Below are positions 55,896 through 64,000 of a stretch of DNA of 64,000 nucleotides, piece by piece. Numbering within the stretch: position 1 is the first letter of the stretch; the number at the start of each line of letters is the position of its first letter. The stretch spans positions 1 through 64,000 of the forward strand of contig NZ_JADMNM010000007.1 in the NCBI RefSeq assembly GCF_016461955.1, read 5' to 3'. Both the position numbers and the translations under genes were made by a program. The notes below the pieces were generated by a model. It was not told the DNA's origin. It did not search any database and saw only the letters and a program-made list of their open reading frames with translations. This DNA comes from Qipengyuania sp. YIM B01966. Lineage in GTDB: Bacteria; Pseudomonadota; Alphaproteobacteria; Sphingomonadales; Sphingomonadaceae.

Positions 55896-56978
55896 ATGCC
55901 GCTCGACCGCATTGCCCTGGCCGATTTCCGCAACCACCGGGAAAGCGCGCTGGACGGCACGCGCCAGTTCAACCTGCTGCTCGGCGATAATGGCGCGGGC
56001 AAGACCAACATTCTCGAGGCGCTGTCACTGCTGGCGCCGGGGCGGGGCCTGCGCCGCGCCACGCCGGCCGAGATGGCCCGCAAAGGCGGAAGCGGCGGGT
56101 TCACGCTGGGCGCCGATCTCGCTGCCGACACGATGCCGGTCCGGCTGGGCACGCTGGTCGATCCGGCGCGGCCGAACCGGCGGATGGTGCGGATCAATGG
56201 CGCCGACAGCAGCGCGGCCACGCTGGGGGAGTGGGTGTCGCTGGGCTGGCTGACCCCGGCGATGGACGGACTGTTCACCGACAGCGCTGGCGCGCGCCGC
56301 CGGTGGCTCGACCGGATGGCGCTGGCGCTGGCACCGACCCATGCGCGCACCGCCATTCGGTATGACGAGGCCTTGCGCGAACGCAATCGGTTGCTGGCGG
56401 ACGATGCGCCGCCCGACCCGCTCTGGCTTGGCGCGATCGAGCAGCGGCTCGCGGAACATGGGGCTGCGCTGGCGAGCGGGCGGCGCGCGCTGGTCGCCGC
56501 GCTGACCCAGGCCTTGTCCGCCGCGCCCGACGGCCCGTTTGCCCGCCCGCTGCTGGCCTATCAGCCAACCGCGCCAGAGGACACCGCAGCCTTTGCCGAG
56601 GCGCTGCTGCGCCACCGTGCGCGCGACCGCGCGGCCGGCCGCACGCTGATTGGCCCGCACCGCGACGAGCTGACCGTAACCATGGCCGGCAGCGGCGCGC
56701 CGGCCGCACACTGCTCCACCGGCGAACAAAAGGCGCTGCTGATTGCGGTGACGCTGGCCCATGCGGAACTGGCGGCAAAGGGCCGGCCGGCAGTGCTGCT
56801 GCTCGACGAGGTTGCCGCGCATCTCGATCCCTCGCGACGCGCGGCACTGTTCGAACGGCTGCGCGGCAGCGGGACGCAAGTGTGGATGACCGGCACGGAA
56901 GCAGCGCCCTTCGCCGCGATCATGGAAGAGGCGGCGTGCTGGGAAATCGCCGGCGGCGCGGCGCACAGGGTCAGCTAG
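55896..56978 (+). CDS. recF: DNA replication and repair protein RecF
   Basis: SMC-like ATPase, 360 aa, loading RecA at single-strand gaps together with RecO and RecR. It has ALADFRNHRESAL at the start, Walker A LLGDNGAGKTNILEALSLLAPGRGLR, GPHRDEL, the signature HCSTGEQKALLIAVTLAHA and Walker B VLLLDEVAAHLDPSRR. It is not beside dnaA or dnaN, as usual for alphaproteobacteria. The start at 55896 is standard. Its last 8 bp overlap the converging arylesterase gene. Confidence 0.95.
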   Translation: MPLDRIALADFRNHRESALDGTRQFNLLLGDNGAGKTNILEALSLLAPGRGLRRATPAEMARKGGSGGFTLGADLAADTMPVRLGTLVDPARPNRRMVRINGADSSAATLGEWVSLGWLTPAMDGLFTDSAGARRRWLDRMALALAPTHARTAIRYDEALRERNRLLADDAPPDPLWLGAIEQRLAEHGAALASGRRALVAALTQALSAAPDGPFARPLLAYQPTAPEDTAAFAEALLRHRARDRAAGRTLIGPHRDELTVTMAGSGAPAAHCSTGEQKALLIAVTLAHAELAAKGRPAVLLLDEVAAHLDPSRRAALFERLRGSGTQVWMTGTEAAPFAAIMEEAACWEIAGGAAHRVS

Positions 56979-57675
56979 CCGGCAGCGCCCCGGAGACGAC
57001 CGCTTGCGTGTGGCCGACCAGCGCGTCGATCCCCGCAGCGGTGGGGTGGACGCGGTCAGGCTGGATCAGTTGCGGCTGATCATAGACCGGCTCGAGGAAG
57101 AACGGCACCAGCGTCGCGCCATATTCCTTGGCCAGCGCGGGGTAGGCGGCATCGAATGCGCGGACGAAATCTGCCCCCAGATTGGGCGGCGCGCGCATCC
57201 CGAAAAGCACCACCGGGATCTCGCGCCGCTGCAATTCGCCGAGCATCGCAGCGAGATTGGCGCGCGTTTCGGCCGGCGACAGGCCGCGCAGCAGGTCGTT
57301 GCCGCCCAGTTCGAGCAATACGAGATCGGGCTTCCTCGGCAGGCTGTCGAGCGTGAAAGCCAGCCGCTGCCGGCCGGCGGCGGTGGTGTCGCCCGATACG
57401 CCCGCATCATGCACCCGCACGGGCCGGCCCGCACCGCGCAGGGCTGCCTCCAACCGCTCGGGATAACCCTCGGCCGGCGCGAGGCCATAGCCGGCGAACA
57501 GGCTGTCGCCAAAGGCCAGCACCAGTCGCTCGTCGCCTTGCGGCGCGGGCGCGGGGGATGCCTGTGCGGCGGATGGCTCGCTGGGCGCGGCGCCGGTTTG
57601 CGGCGAGGCCTCTTTGCACCCGGCGGCAAGGCACAGCAGCAGCGCGGCGGCGGTCGAGCGGGTCAGGCGATTCAT
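56971..57675 (-). CDS. GDSL arylesterase/lysophospholipase (TesA-type), lipoprotein
   Basis: SGNH-fold hydrolase, 234 aa. From ATG 57675 (AAGGA 8 nt upstream) a lipoprotein signal ends in LAAGC (C18), followed by a Pro/Ala-rich linker to about 46. The four SGNH blocks are visible: LAFGDSLFAGYGL (Ser), a Gly in DAGVSGDTTAAGRQRL, ELGGNDLLRGL (Asn) and QPDRVHPTAAG (Asp and His). TesA relatives hydrolyse acyl esters or thioesters in the periplasm. It is divergent from the ABC ATPase, the common tesA-ybbA-ybbP layout, and its end overlaps recF by 8 bp. Confidence 0.92.
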   Translation of the reverse strand: MNRLTRSTAAALLLCLAAGCKEASPQTGAAPSEPSAAQASPAPAPQGDERLVLAFGDSLFAGYGLAPAEGYPERLEAALRGAGRPVRVHDAGVSGDTTAAGRQRLAFTLDSLPRKPDLVLLELGGNDLLRGLSPAETRANLAAMLGELQRREIPVVLFGMRAPPNLGADFVRAFDAAYPALAKEYGATLVPFFLEPVYDQPQLIQPDRVHPTAAGIDALVGHTQAVVSGALPAS

Positions 57676-57722
57676 CGGCAGCATCCTTGCATTGGCCCAC
57701 CTGACTATGCGAGGCCCCGCGC

Positions 57723-58409
57723 GTGACAAGCCCCTTCGCGATTTCCGCCCGTGCGCTGACCCTCGATTTCGGCACCGCCGACGCCCCGGTGGCGATCCTG
57801 CGCGGGATCGATCTCGACATTGCGGCGGGCGAGGTTGTCGCGCTGCTCGGCCCGTCAGGATCGGGCAAAAGCTCGCTGATGGCGGTGCTCTCGGGCCTCG
57901 AACGGGCGAGCAGCGGGTCGCTGGAGGTCGCCGGCGAGGATTTTACCCGGCTCGACGAAGATGGCCTCGCCCGCGCGCGCCGCGGACGAATCGGCATCGT
58001 GCTGCAGGCCTTCCATCTGCTTCCCACCATGACCGCGCTCGAAAACGTCGCCACACCGCTGGAACTGGCCGGCATTGCTGACGCGAGTGTCCGAGCCAGT
58101 GAGGAACTGGCGGCAGTCGGGCTCGGCCATCGGCTGTATCACTACCCCGCGCAGCTTTCGGGCGGCGAGCAACAGCGCGTTGCCATTGCCCGCGCCATCG
58201 CCCCGCGCCCGGCGCTGATCTTTGCCGACGAGCCGACCGGCAATCTCGATGTCCGGACGGGCCACACGATCATCGACCTGCTGTTCGCGCGCCGCGCCGA
58301 AACGGGGGCGACCTTGCTGGTGATCACGCATGACCCCGAACTCGCGGTGCGCTGCGGGCGGGTGATTACTTTGGCCGATGGCCGGATTGCCAGCGATGTG
58401 GCGCCATGA
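57723..58409 (+). CDS. ABC transporter ATP-binding protein (LolD/YbbA type)
   Basis: ATPase subunit, 228 aa, with Walker A LLGPSGSGKSSLMAVL, Q-loop VLQAFHLLPTMTALENV, signature LSGGEQQRVAIARAIA, Walker B LIFADEPTGNLD and the H-loop LLVITHDPEL. The length and the D-loop TGNLD are typical of the LolD/MacB/YbbA branch that works with FtsX-type permeases on extraction or efflux from the outer leaflet of the inner membrane rather than on import. The start is GTG at 57723. It is coupled to the permease by ATGA and divergent from the TesA-type gene, so YbbA is the best comparison. Confidence 0.93.
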   Translation: MTSPFAISARALTLDFGTADAPVAILRGIDLDIAAGEVVALLGPSGSGKSSLMAVLSGLERASSGSLEVAGEDFTRLDEDGLARARRGRIGIVLQAFHLLPTMTALENVATPLELAGIADASVRASEELAAVGLGHRLYHYPAQLSGGEQQRVAIARAIAPRPALIFADEPTGNLDVRTGHTIIDLLFARRAETGATLLVITHDPELAVRCGRVITLADGRIASDVAP

Positions 58410-60931
58410 GCGGTGCCCCGGCGCTCGATTGGCGCACCGCCTGGAAGATCGCGCGGCGCGACCTCAACGCCCGCTTCCGCGGCCTCAGGCTGTTGCTGGT
58501 CTGCCTGTTCCTCGGCACCGCCGCGTTGACCGCGATCGGCACGCTGACCAGCGCGATCGAGCGCGAACTGGCGGGGCGAGGGCAGGAGATACTTGGCGGA
58601 GACCTCGAAGTCGAGGTGTGGCAGCGTGACCTGACCGCTGCCGAACGTGCGCTGCTGACCGCGCGTGGGCGCATCTCGGCCGGGACGCGGATGCAGGCGA
58701 TGGCGGTCGCCGGCGCGCAGGCCGCGCCGGTCGGGCTGAAGGCTGTGGATGATGCGTGGCCGCTTTATGGCCGGCTGGTGCTGGCCGATGGCCGCCGCGT
58801 CGGTGCGCCGGCAGCGGGCGAGGCCTGGGCGGCCAAGGGCGCGGCCGAGCGGCTGGGGATTGCGGTGGGCGAAAGGTTCACCGTCGGCACCGGCGAACTG
58901 GTGCTGGCCGGGATCATTGCCAACGAACCTGACCGCCTGTCCGAAGGGTTCCAGCTTGGCCCCTCGGTCATCGTGGCGGCCGATTTCCCCGCGCGCGCGG
59001 GCCTCCTCGCACCGGGCGCGATGTATCAGAGCAAATATCGCCTTGCGCTTCCGCCGGGGGCCGACCCGGCGGCGGCGCAGCAGGCGATTGCCGCCGCCGC
59101 GCCGTCTGCGGGGTTTGAATATCGCACGCGCGACCGGGCCTCGCCGGGTGCGGACCGGTTCGTGTCGCGGATGGGCGAATTTCTCGGGCTGGTGGGCCTC
59201 GCCGCGCTGGTGATTGCCGGGATCGGCATTGGCGGCGGGGTGACGTCCTATCTCGACGCGCGGCGCGCGGCGATTGCGACGCTGAAAGTATTGGGCGCCA
59301 CCAGCCGCGATATTGCCCGCATCTACGCGTTGCAGATCGCCGCCGCGACCGCGCTGGGGACGGTGCTGGGGATGATTGCCGGCACGCTTGCCACCCCGCT
59401 GCTGGCGCGCGCACTCGCCGGGCTGCTCCCGGTGGAGACGCGGCTGCTGGCCGATCCGCGGTCGCTGCTGCTGGCGGCGGCCTATGGCCTGCTGGTCGCG
59501 CTGGTGTTCGCCGCGCCGCCGCTGATGCGGGCGCGCTATTATCCGGCGATGGCGATGATGCGCGCGCGGGTGGCGCCGCTTGCGTTTCGCCGCGCGGGCC
59601 TGTGGTGGAGCGCGGGCGGCCTTGCAGCGATTGCGCTGTTGGTGGTGGCGACATCGGCCCAGCCGCTGCTGGCGGGCGGTTTTCTGCTCGGAGCGGCGGT
59701 GGTGGTGGGGTTGCTGGCCCTGCTCGGCAGGGGGATTGCCCGCGCGGCCGCCGCGCTGCCGCGCCCGCGCAATCCGCTGGCACGCGCGGCCCTCGCCAAT
59801 CTCCACCGGCCAGGGGCTGCCACCACCACGCTGGTTACCGCGCTGGGTTTCGGGCTGGCGGCTTTTGTGCTCCTAGCGGCGATTCAGACCGCGATTGACG
59901 GCAATATCGCCCGCACCGTCCCGCGCGAGGCGCCCGACTTCTTCGTTCTGGACGTCCCGCGCGAGCGCGAGGATGCGTTCCGCGCGCTGGTGACGGATAG
60001 CCAGCCGCAGGCCGCTATCCGCACCGTCCCGGCGCTGCGGGGCGCGATCCTCGCTTATGGGCCGCAAGCTGCGATGACCCGCGTGGCCGATTTGGAGGAC
60101 ATTCCCGACGGCGCCTGGGCGCTACGGGGCGAGCGCGGGCTGACCTATGCGCAGGGCGTCCCGCCCGGCAATCGCGTGACCGAAGGACAATGGTGGAGCG
60201 CCGATCAGGCTGGCGAGCGGCTGGTGTCGGTCGATGCCGATCTCGCCCAGGCCATCGGCCTGGAGGTGGGGGATTATCTGACCATCGGCGTGCTGGGGGT
60301 GGAGCGGACCGCCCGCGTCGCCAATCTGCGCGTGATCGACTGGGAGAGCATGGGCTTCAACTACGTGTTGGTGTTTTCACCCGGTACGCTGGCTGATGCG
60401 CCGCATAATCTGGCCGCCACCATCGACTTGCCGGCTGGTGCCCAAACCGGCCCGCTGCTGCGGGCGCTGGTCGGGGCGTTCCCGTCAAGCTCTGTGATCG
60501 AGGTGGGTGATGTGCTGGTGCAGGCGCGCGATCTGTTGGGGCAAGTCGGGCTGGCGACGCTGGCGGCGGCTTCCGTCGCGGTGCTGGCGGGTCTTGCCGT
60601 GCTCGCCGGCGCGATTGCCGCTGCCCGAGCGGCACGGACCTATGACACGGTGATGCTCCGGGTGCTGGGGGCCAGCCGCGGGCAGGTGCTGGCGATGCAG
60701 GCGGCGGAATACGGGATGCTGGCGCTGGCGTTGGCGGGCGTGGCGCTGGCTCTCGGCACCGGGATCGCCTGGCTGGTGGTTACGCAATTGTTCGAGTTTG
60801 AATGGTTGCCCCATCGGCCGACCGTGCTCGCGACGCTCGGCGGCGGGCTGGCGCTGGTGCTGGCGTTTGCCGTCGGGGGATCGTTGCCGCTGCTGCGCGC
60901 CCGCCCGGCCCAAGCCCTGCGGGCGCTGTGA
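58406..60931 (+). CDS. FtsX-like ABC permease (YbbP type)
   Basis: Inner-membrane permease, 841 aa, with two FtsX domains. It begins with a cytoplasmic segment and membrane helix (LRLLLVCLFLGTAALTAIGTLTSAIEREL), then a large periplasmic region, a four-helix block (about 255-440) with DARRAAIATLKVLGATSRDIARIY, a second periplasmic region, and a final helix set with RTYDTVMLRVLGASRGQVLAMQAAEYG. The duplicated ten-helix layout and the coupled LolD-like ATPase match E. coli YbbP, the partner of YbbA and TesA. The substrate is unknown; lipids or acylated compounds are inferred from the TesA neighbour. It converges with the PH-domain gene. Confidence 0.92.
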   Translation: MSGAPALDWRTAWKIARRDLNARFRGLRLLLVCLFLGTAALTAIGTLTSAIERELAGRGQEILGGDLEVEVWQRDLTAAERALLTARGRISAGTRMQAMAVAGAQAAPVGLKAVDDAWPLYGRLVLADGRRVGAPAAGEAWAAKGAAERLGIAVGERFTVGTGELVLAGIIANEPDRLSEGFQLGPSVIVAADFPARAGLLAPGAMYQSKYRLALPPGADPAAAQQAIAAAAPSAGFEYRTRDRASPGADRFVSRMGEFLGLVGLAALVIAGIGIGGGVTSYLDARRAAIATLKVLGATSRDIARIYALQIAAATALGTVLGMIAGTLATPLLARALAGLLPVETRLLADPRSLLLAAAYGLLVALVFAAPPLMRARYYPAMAMMRARVAPLAFRRAGLWWSAGGLAAIALLVVATSAQPLLAGGFLLGAAVVVGLLALLGRGIARAAAALPRPRNPLARAALANLHRPGAATTTLVTALGFGLAAFVLLAAIQTAIDGNIARTVPREAPDFFVLDVPREREDAFRALVTDSQPQAAIRTVPALRGAILAYGPQAAMTRVADLEDIPDGAWALRGERGLTYAQGVPPGNRVTEGQWWSADQAGERLVSVDADLAQAIGLEVGDYLTIGVLGVERTARVANLRVIDWESMGFNYVLVFSPGTLADAPHNLAATIDLPAGAQTGPLLRALVGAFPSSSVIEVGDVLVQARDLLGQVGLATLAAASVAVLAGLAVLAGAIAAARAARTYDTVMLRVLGASRGQVLAMQAAEYGMLALALAGVALALGTGIAWLVVTQLFEFEWLPHRPTVLATLGGGLALVLAFAVGGSLPLLRARPAQALRAL

Positions 60932-60950
60932 TGGACCGGGCGCGAAACGC

Positions 60951-61364
60951 CTAGCCGACGACCTGTTGCTGCGTTTCCATAAACTGGCGGCGAAAAATCA
61001 TGGGATCGCTGATCCCCTTGATGGGTGCCTGCGATGTGCCTGTCCCCGAAATAATGACCGAACCATAATTAAAGATGCGGCCGAATATCCCCTGATGAAC
61101 CCGAACGCTTTCGACCTTCGGCAGCAGAAGCTCGGTTGTATCGCGCGAAATGAAGCCAAACTTGGCCACCACCTTCCGATTCGTGACGGCGAGCTCAGTT
61201 GTCTTCCAGCGCAGAAATGCGATTAGCCAAAAAACGGGGCCAATGAAGATCGGCAGGGTCACCAACCCGAGAATGATCCATCCCGCCAACGACCAAATGC
61301 TGACCTTGGCCTCGTGTCGCACCACTTCGCCGTCATTCAACGTGCTGTCGATAAAGCTGCCCAT
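60951..61364 (-). CDS. PH domain-containing membrane protein (bPH2-like)
   Basis: Protein of 137 aa from ATG 61364, which has GGGGAG 4 nt upstream; an in-frame ATG at 61376 is the alternative. Two membrane segments in tandem (about 27-50) precede a short bacterial PH-like domain (WKTTELAVTNRKVVAKFGFISRDTTELLL, VESVRVHQGIFGRIFNYGSVII). Such YdbT-like proteins are envelope proteins of unclear function. It converges with the permease gene 19 bp away. Base usage is visibly less GC-rich than in the neighbours, which may reflect transfer or relaxed selection. Confidence 0.85.
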   Translation of the reverse strand: MGSFIDSTLNDGEVVRHEAKVSIWSLAGWIILGLVTLPIFIGPVFWLIAFLRWKTTELAVTNRKVVAKFGFISRDTTELLLPKVESVRVHQGIFGRIFNYGSVIISGTGTSQAPIKGISDPMIFRRQFMETQQQVVG

Positions 61365-61420
61365 TATTCTCCCCATGTGGCTTTACCGTCATCCGTAGTT
61401 ATGTGCCTTTTTATCGCAAT

Positions 61421-61457
61421 AAAAAAGGGACCCCGCCGCAGCGGAGCCCCTTTTTTT
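61421..61457 (-). terminator. Rho-independent terminator of the third TonB receptor gene
   Basis: A GC-rich stem (GGGACCCCGC pairing with GCGGAGCCCC, loop near 61437-61440) is bracketed by A6 at 61421-61426 and T7 at 61451-61457, 18 bp after the receptor stop. It can act in both directions and separates the receptor from the PH-domain gene. Confidence 0.85.
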
Positions 61458-61475
61458 GTTCTGAGCGCTGCCCGC

Positions 61476-64000
61476 TTAGAAGCGGTAGCGGATCGACGCA
61501 CCGTAGGTGCGCGGCTGGTTGGGATAGCTCGAGATCGAGCCTGCCTGCGCCACCGAATCAAACAGCGACAGCAGATAGCGGTCGTTGGTCAGATTGCGGC
61601 CCCAGATGGTGAATTCGAGCCCGTTCATCATAGCATAGGTAAGCGAGGCGTTGAGGTTGTCGACCTGACGGCGGAACGGACGGGCAGCGGCAACGGCCGC
61701 GGCCTGGCCGCCCTGCGACAGGAAGCCAGGCAGCCCTTCGACCACCTGCACCGGCGATTCGAGATGCAGATCTCCGCGCGCAATCAGGCGGTCGCCATTG
61801 CCCAGTTCCTGGTTCCACTGCGCGCCGAATGTCGCCGACAGTTCCGGCACCCCGGCCACTGCCCGACCGCTGAGGTCGCCGATCGCCGAATTGAGGAACT
61901 CGTCATATTTGGCGTCGAGATAGGTGAAGGCGACGTTCAACGTCAGCTCGTCCATCGGCCGCGCCATCCCTTCGAACTCGATGCCGAAGGTACTCTGCTT
62001 GCCCGCATTGGCCAGCGCAAAGCCGGTGCCGGTGAAGATGTTGGACTGGAAGCCGTCAATCTCCTGCTGGAACACGGTGAGGTTGGCAGAAGCGAGGCCC
62101 CAATCGGCCTTGATTCCAGCTTCGTACACCGTCGATTCTTCCGGGCCGGCAAAGCGCGAGCCGGTGGTGAGGTTCGGGGTGATGAGATTGGCCGCTGTCA
62201 GCGCCGGAATGTCGCTCGCCAGCGGGCGGCTGTCGCGCGACAGGTTGAAGCTGCTCGCCTTGAAGCCGGTCGCGTAAGACAGATAGAGGTTGATCGATTC
62301 CGTCACATCGTAGGCGACCCGCGCGGTGTAGCTGAAATCGCCATCATTGGTCTTGCCGTCTTCCACCGCGTTGGGAACGTTGAGGAACGGCGGCAGGAAT
62401 TGCAGCGAACGCAGGCCGAGCAGCGGTGCAGTGCGCCCGGCGACCGTGGTGCTGATGGTCTGGAACAGGGCCGGCTGCGCCGCGGCAAAGCCCTGAATCT
62501 GCGCCGGCGTAGCAAACCCGCCGGGCAGCCCGAGGAGGCCGCCGATGGTCTGCGAGATGCCCGCATTGGTCGCCGCCGTACGGATCGCCGGCAGATTGAG
62601 CGCGGCAAACACGTCGGTCGAGACGACGTTGGTGGCGATTTCCTTCTTGTCCTTGGTGTAGTTGCCGCCGACCGTCACGGTCAGGCCGTCAACGATCTCG
62701 AAATCGAGCTGGCCGAAAATCGACCATGCCTGGTTGTCGAGCGAGTACGCTTCGGTGAGACCCTGCCCGGTGCCGAAGAAGCGGCCGGTATAGAGCGCCG
62801 GGTTGCCCGCCAGCGCGCCGAATTGCGTTTCAAGCGCCGCCACGTTCAGCGCACCCGCGCTGGCCCCGCGGATCAGCAGATCGGCATAGGGGCGGAACTG
62901 GTTGCCGAAGAAGATCTCGCTGTTCTGTTCGACCGACTCGTCGAAATAATAGCCGCCGAGCAGGAAGCCGACGCGATCGCCGATTTCCCCCGCGAGGCGC
63001 AGTTCCTGCGTGAAGGTTTCGATCCCGACATCGTCGAACTTGCGGCCGATCAGGTCGGCGCTGGTGAAGTCCGCATCCTGATTGGTGACCGCGTTGCTCT
63101 TGCGGAAGGCGCTGATCGAGGTGAGCGTGAGGCCGGCGCCGAGTTCGAAATCGACCTGGCCCGAAATGCCATAATTCTCGATCTCGTTGGTCGAATCGAA
63201 GTTCGAATAAACCACATCAGCATAGGGATCGGCCGGGTTATTGACCCGCCCGCCCACCGCGAAGATCGCCTGCGTGGCGGCCGACTGGCGGACATTGATG
63301 ACGCCGCAGCACAACTCGTCGATGCTGTCATAATCGGCGATGATGCGCGCGCGCACCGGGCCTTCATTTTCGAACAAGGCCTGGCCGCGCACGAACCAGC
63401 GGTTGCGTTCGTTAGTGGCGTTGCCCGTGCCGAGATCGTCGAGATAACCGTCGCGCTTGTTAATCCCGCCCGCCAGGCTGAAGGCGAGGCTGTCGCTCAC
63501 CGGTCCGGTGACGACGCCCTTGGCCAGGATCGCATTGTAATTGCCGTAGCTCAATTCCGCCTGTCCGCCGAAGCTGAACTGCGGTTCGCGGGTAACGATC
63601 GAGATGACGCCCGCCGAAGCATTCTTGCCGAACAGCGTCGACTGGGGCCCCCGCAACACTTCGACGCGCTGCACATCGGGCAGGTCCGAGATCTGCGAGG
63701 CGGTGCGGCTGCGATAGACGCCATCGACGAACACGCCCACCGACGGCTCGATGCCGGCATTGTTGGCGCCGTTGCCGAAGCCGCGGATGATGAAATTGGT
63801 GTTGGCCGCGCTCTGCAGCGTGGTCACCCGCAGCGAGGGCACCACGGTCGACAGGTCGGCCACATCGCGGATCTGCGCGCGTTCGATGGTTTCGGCGGTG
63901 GTGACCGAAACCGCGACCGGGATTTCCTGCAGCGTCTGTTCGCGCTTGGTCGCGGTGACGATGATCTCGTTGCCGGTCGCGCTGTCTTCCTGGTTCTCGT
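61476..64000 (-). CDS. TonB-dependent receptor, 5' end beyond the window
   Basis: Outer-membrane TonB receptor whose start lies beyond position 64000; 841 codons are visible to the stop at 61476. The sequence enters with NEIIVTATKREQTLQEIPVAV, a TonB box and plug start of the FecA/sphingomonad SusC-like-independent class, then NFIIRGFGNGANN, VGVFVDGVYRSR and QRVEVLRGPQSTLFGKNASAGVI, and a barrel ending GASIRYRF with terminal Phe. No STN domain appears in the visible part. The plug motif GKNASAGVISI is the one common in receptors for hydrophobic or aromatic nutrients and siderophores. A terminator follows at 61421-61457. The substrate is unknown. Confidence 0.93.
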   Translation of the reverse strand, partial: ENQEDSATGNEIIVTATKREQTLQEIPVAVSVTTAETIERAQIRDVADLSTVVPSLRVTTLQSAANTNFIIRGFGNGANNAGIEPSVGVFVDGVYRSRTASQISDLPDVQRVEVLRGPQSTLFGKNASAGVISIVTREPQFSFGGQAELSYGNYNAILAKGVVTGPVSDSLAFSLAGGINKRDGYLDDLGTGNATNERNRWFVRGQALFENEGPVRARIIADYDSIDELCCGVINVRQSAATQAIFAVGGRVNNPADPYADVVYSNFDSTNEIENYGISGQVDFELGAGLTLTSISAFRKSNAVTNQDADFTSADLIGRKFDDVGIETFTQELRLAGEIGDRVGFLLGGYYFDESVEQNSEIFFGNQFRPYADLLIRGASAGALNVAALETQFGALAGNPALYTGRFFGTGQGLTEAYSLDNQAWSIFGQLDFEIVDGLTVTVGGNYTKDKKEIATNVVSTDVFAALNLPAIRTAATNAGISQTIGGLLGLPGGFATPAQIQGFAAAQPALFQTISTTVAGRTAPLLGLRSLQFLPPFLNVPNAVEDGKTNDGDFSYTARVAYDVTESINLYLSYATGFKASSFNLSRDSRPLASDIPALTAANLITPNLTTGSRFAGPEESTVYEAGIKADWGLASANLTVFQQEIDGFQSNIFTGTGFALANAGKQSTFGIEFEGMARPMDELTLNVAFTYLDAKYDEFLNSAIGDLSGRAVAGVPELSATFGAQWNQELGNGDRLIARGDLHLESPVQVVEGLPGFLSQGGQAAAVAAARPFRRQVDNLNASLTYAMMNGLEFTIWGRNLTNDRYLLSLFDSVAQAGSISSYPNQPRTYGASIRYRF

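Overview
The window reads as a chromosomal segment of a high-GC, Gram-negative alphaproteobacterium, most likely a member of the Sphingomonadales (Sphingomonas/Novosphingobium/Erythrobacter relatives). The signs are three long TonB-dependent receptors next to periplasmic hydrolases, many translationally coupled ATGA/GTGA gene pairs, an Anbu proteasome operon, and core genes of alphaproteobacterial type (hemC-hemD with a mitofilin-like partner, ubiH-type hydroxylase, tsaD-gpsA). About fifty genes are packed with almost no gaps, and no rRNA, tRNA or CRISPR was recognised.

Layout. 0.2-10.1 kb: a DctB/DctD-type two-component pair divergent from a DctA dicarboxylate symporter, followed by a Tat-exported esterase-like hydrolase, a TonB receptor and an M14 carboxypeptidase-like lipoprotein. 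9.8-14.0 kb: a scarred region. A PD-(D/E)XK nuclease with an N-terminal winged-helix-like domain is coupled to a chimeric pseudogene (C-terminal end of a large serine recombinase joined to the C-terminal end of a type III restriction-like helicase/nuclease). Its far edge cuts off the front half of an NADH:flavin oxidoreductase. 14.0-21.4 kb (minus strand): a catabolic operon of TonB receptor, enoyl-CoA hydratase (two frameshifts), CaiB-like CoA-transferase, amidohydrolase (one frameshift) and a flavin reductase with a MarR-like tail; it looks like it is decaying.

21.5-34.1 kb: a peptidoglycan/D-amino-acid salvage neighbourhood. It holds an AmpG-like permease coupled to a beta-lactamase-fold hydrolase, a PBP4-type DD-carboxypeptidase, an S9 peptidase coupled to a secreted amidohydrolase, an exported N-acyl-D-amino-acid deacylase, an enolase-superfamily epimerase, a DUF1611 protein and a LysR regulator. 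The last three match the DgcA-DgcN-DgcR D-glutamate pathway, and a T-N11-A dyad sits between the regulator and dgcN. These genes end an eight-gene minus-strand convoy that begins with tsaD, gpsA, a flippase and a PhoD-type phosphatase.

39.3-50.2 kb: hemC-hemD-mitofilin-like gene, ubiquinone hydroxylase, DsbD/ScsB-type reductase, lipoprotein, S10 carboxypeptidase, uvrB and a DUF3617 lipoprotein. 50.3-55.1 kb: an alpha/beta hydrolase and the Anbu operon (ATP-grasp, alpha-E, transglutaminase, Anbu). 55.2-61.4 kb: a LuxR-type regulator with a degenerate receiver and an upstream palindrome, recF, arylesterase, LolD/YbbA-type ATPase with its permease, and a PH-domain membrane protein. 61.5-64.0 kb: a third TonB receptor cut by the window end.

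The most rewarding parts are the D-glutamate salvage module with its visible operator, the sigma-54-type regulator that has lost its sigma-54 contact loop and Walker B aspartate, and the defence/recombinase scar at 9.8-13 kb.
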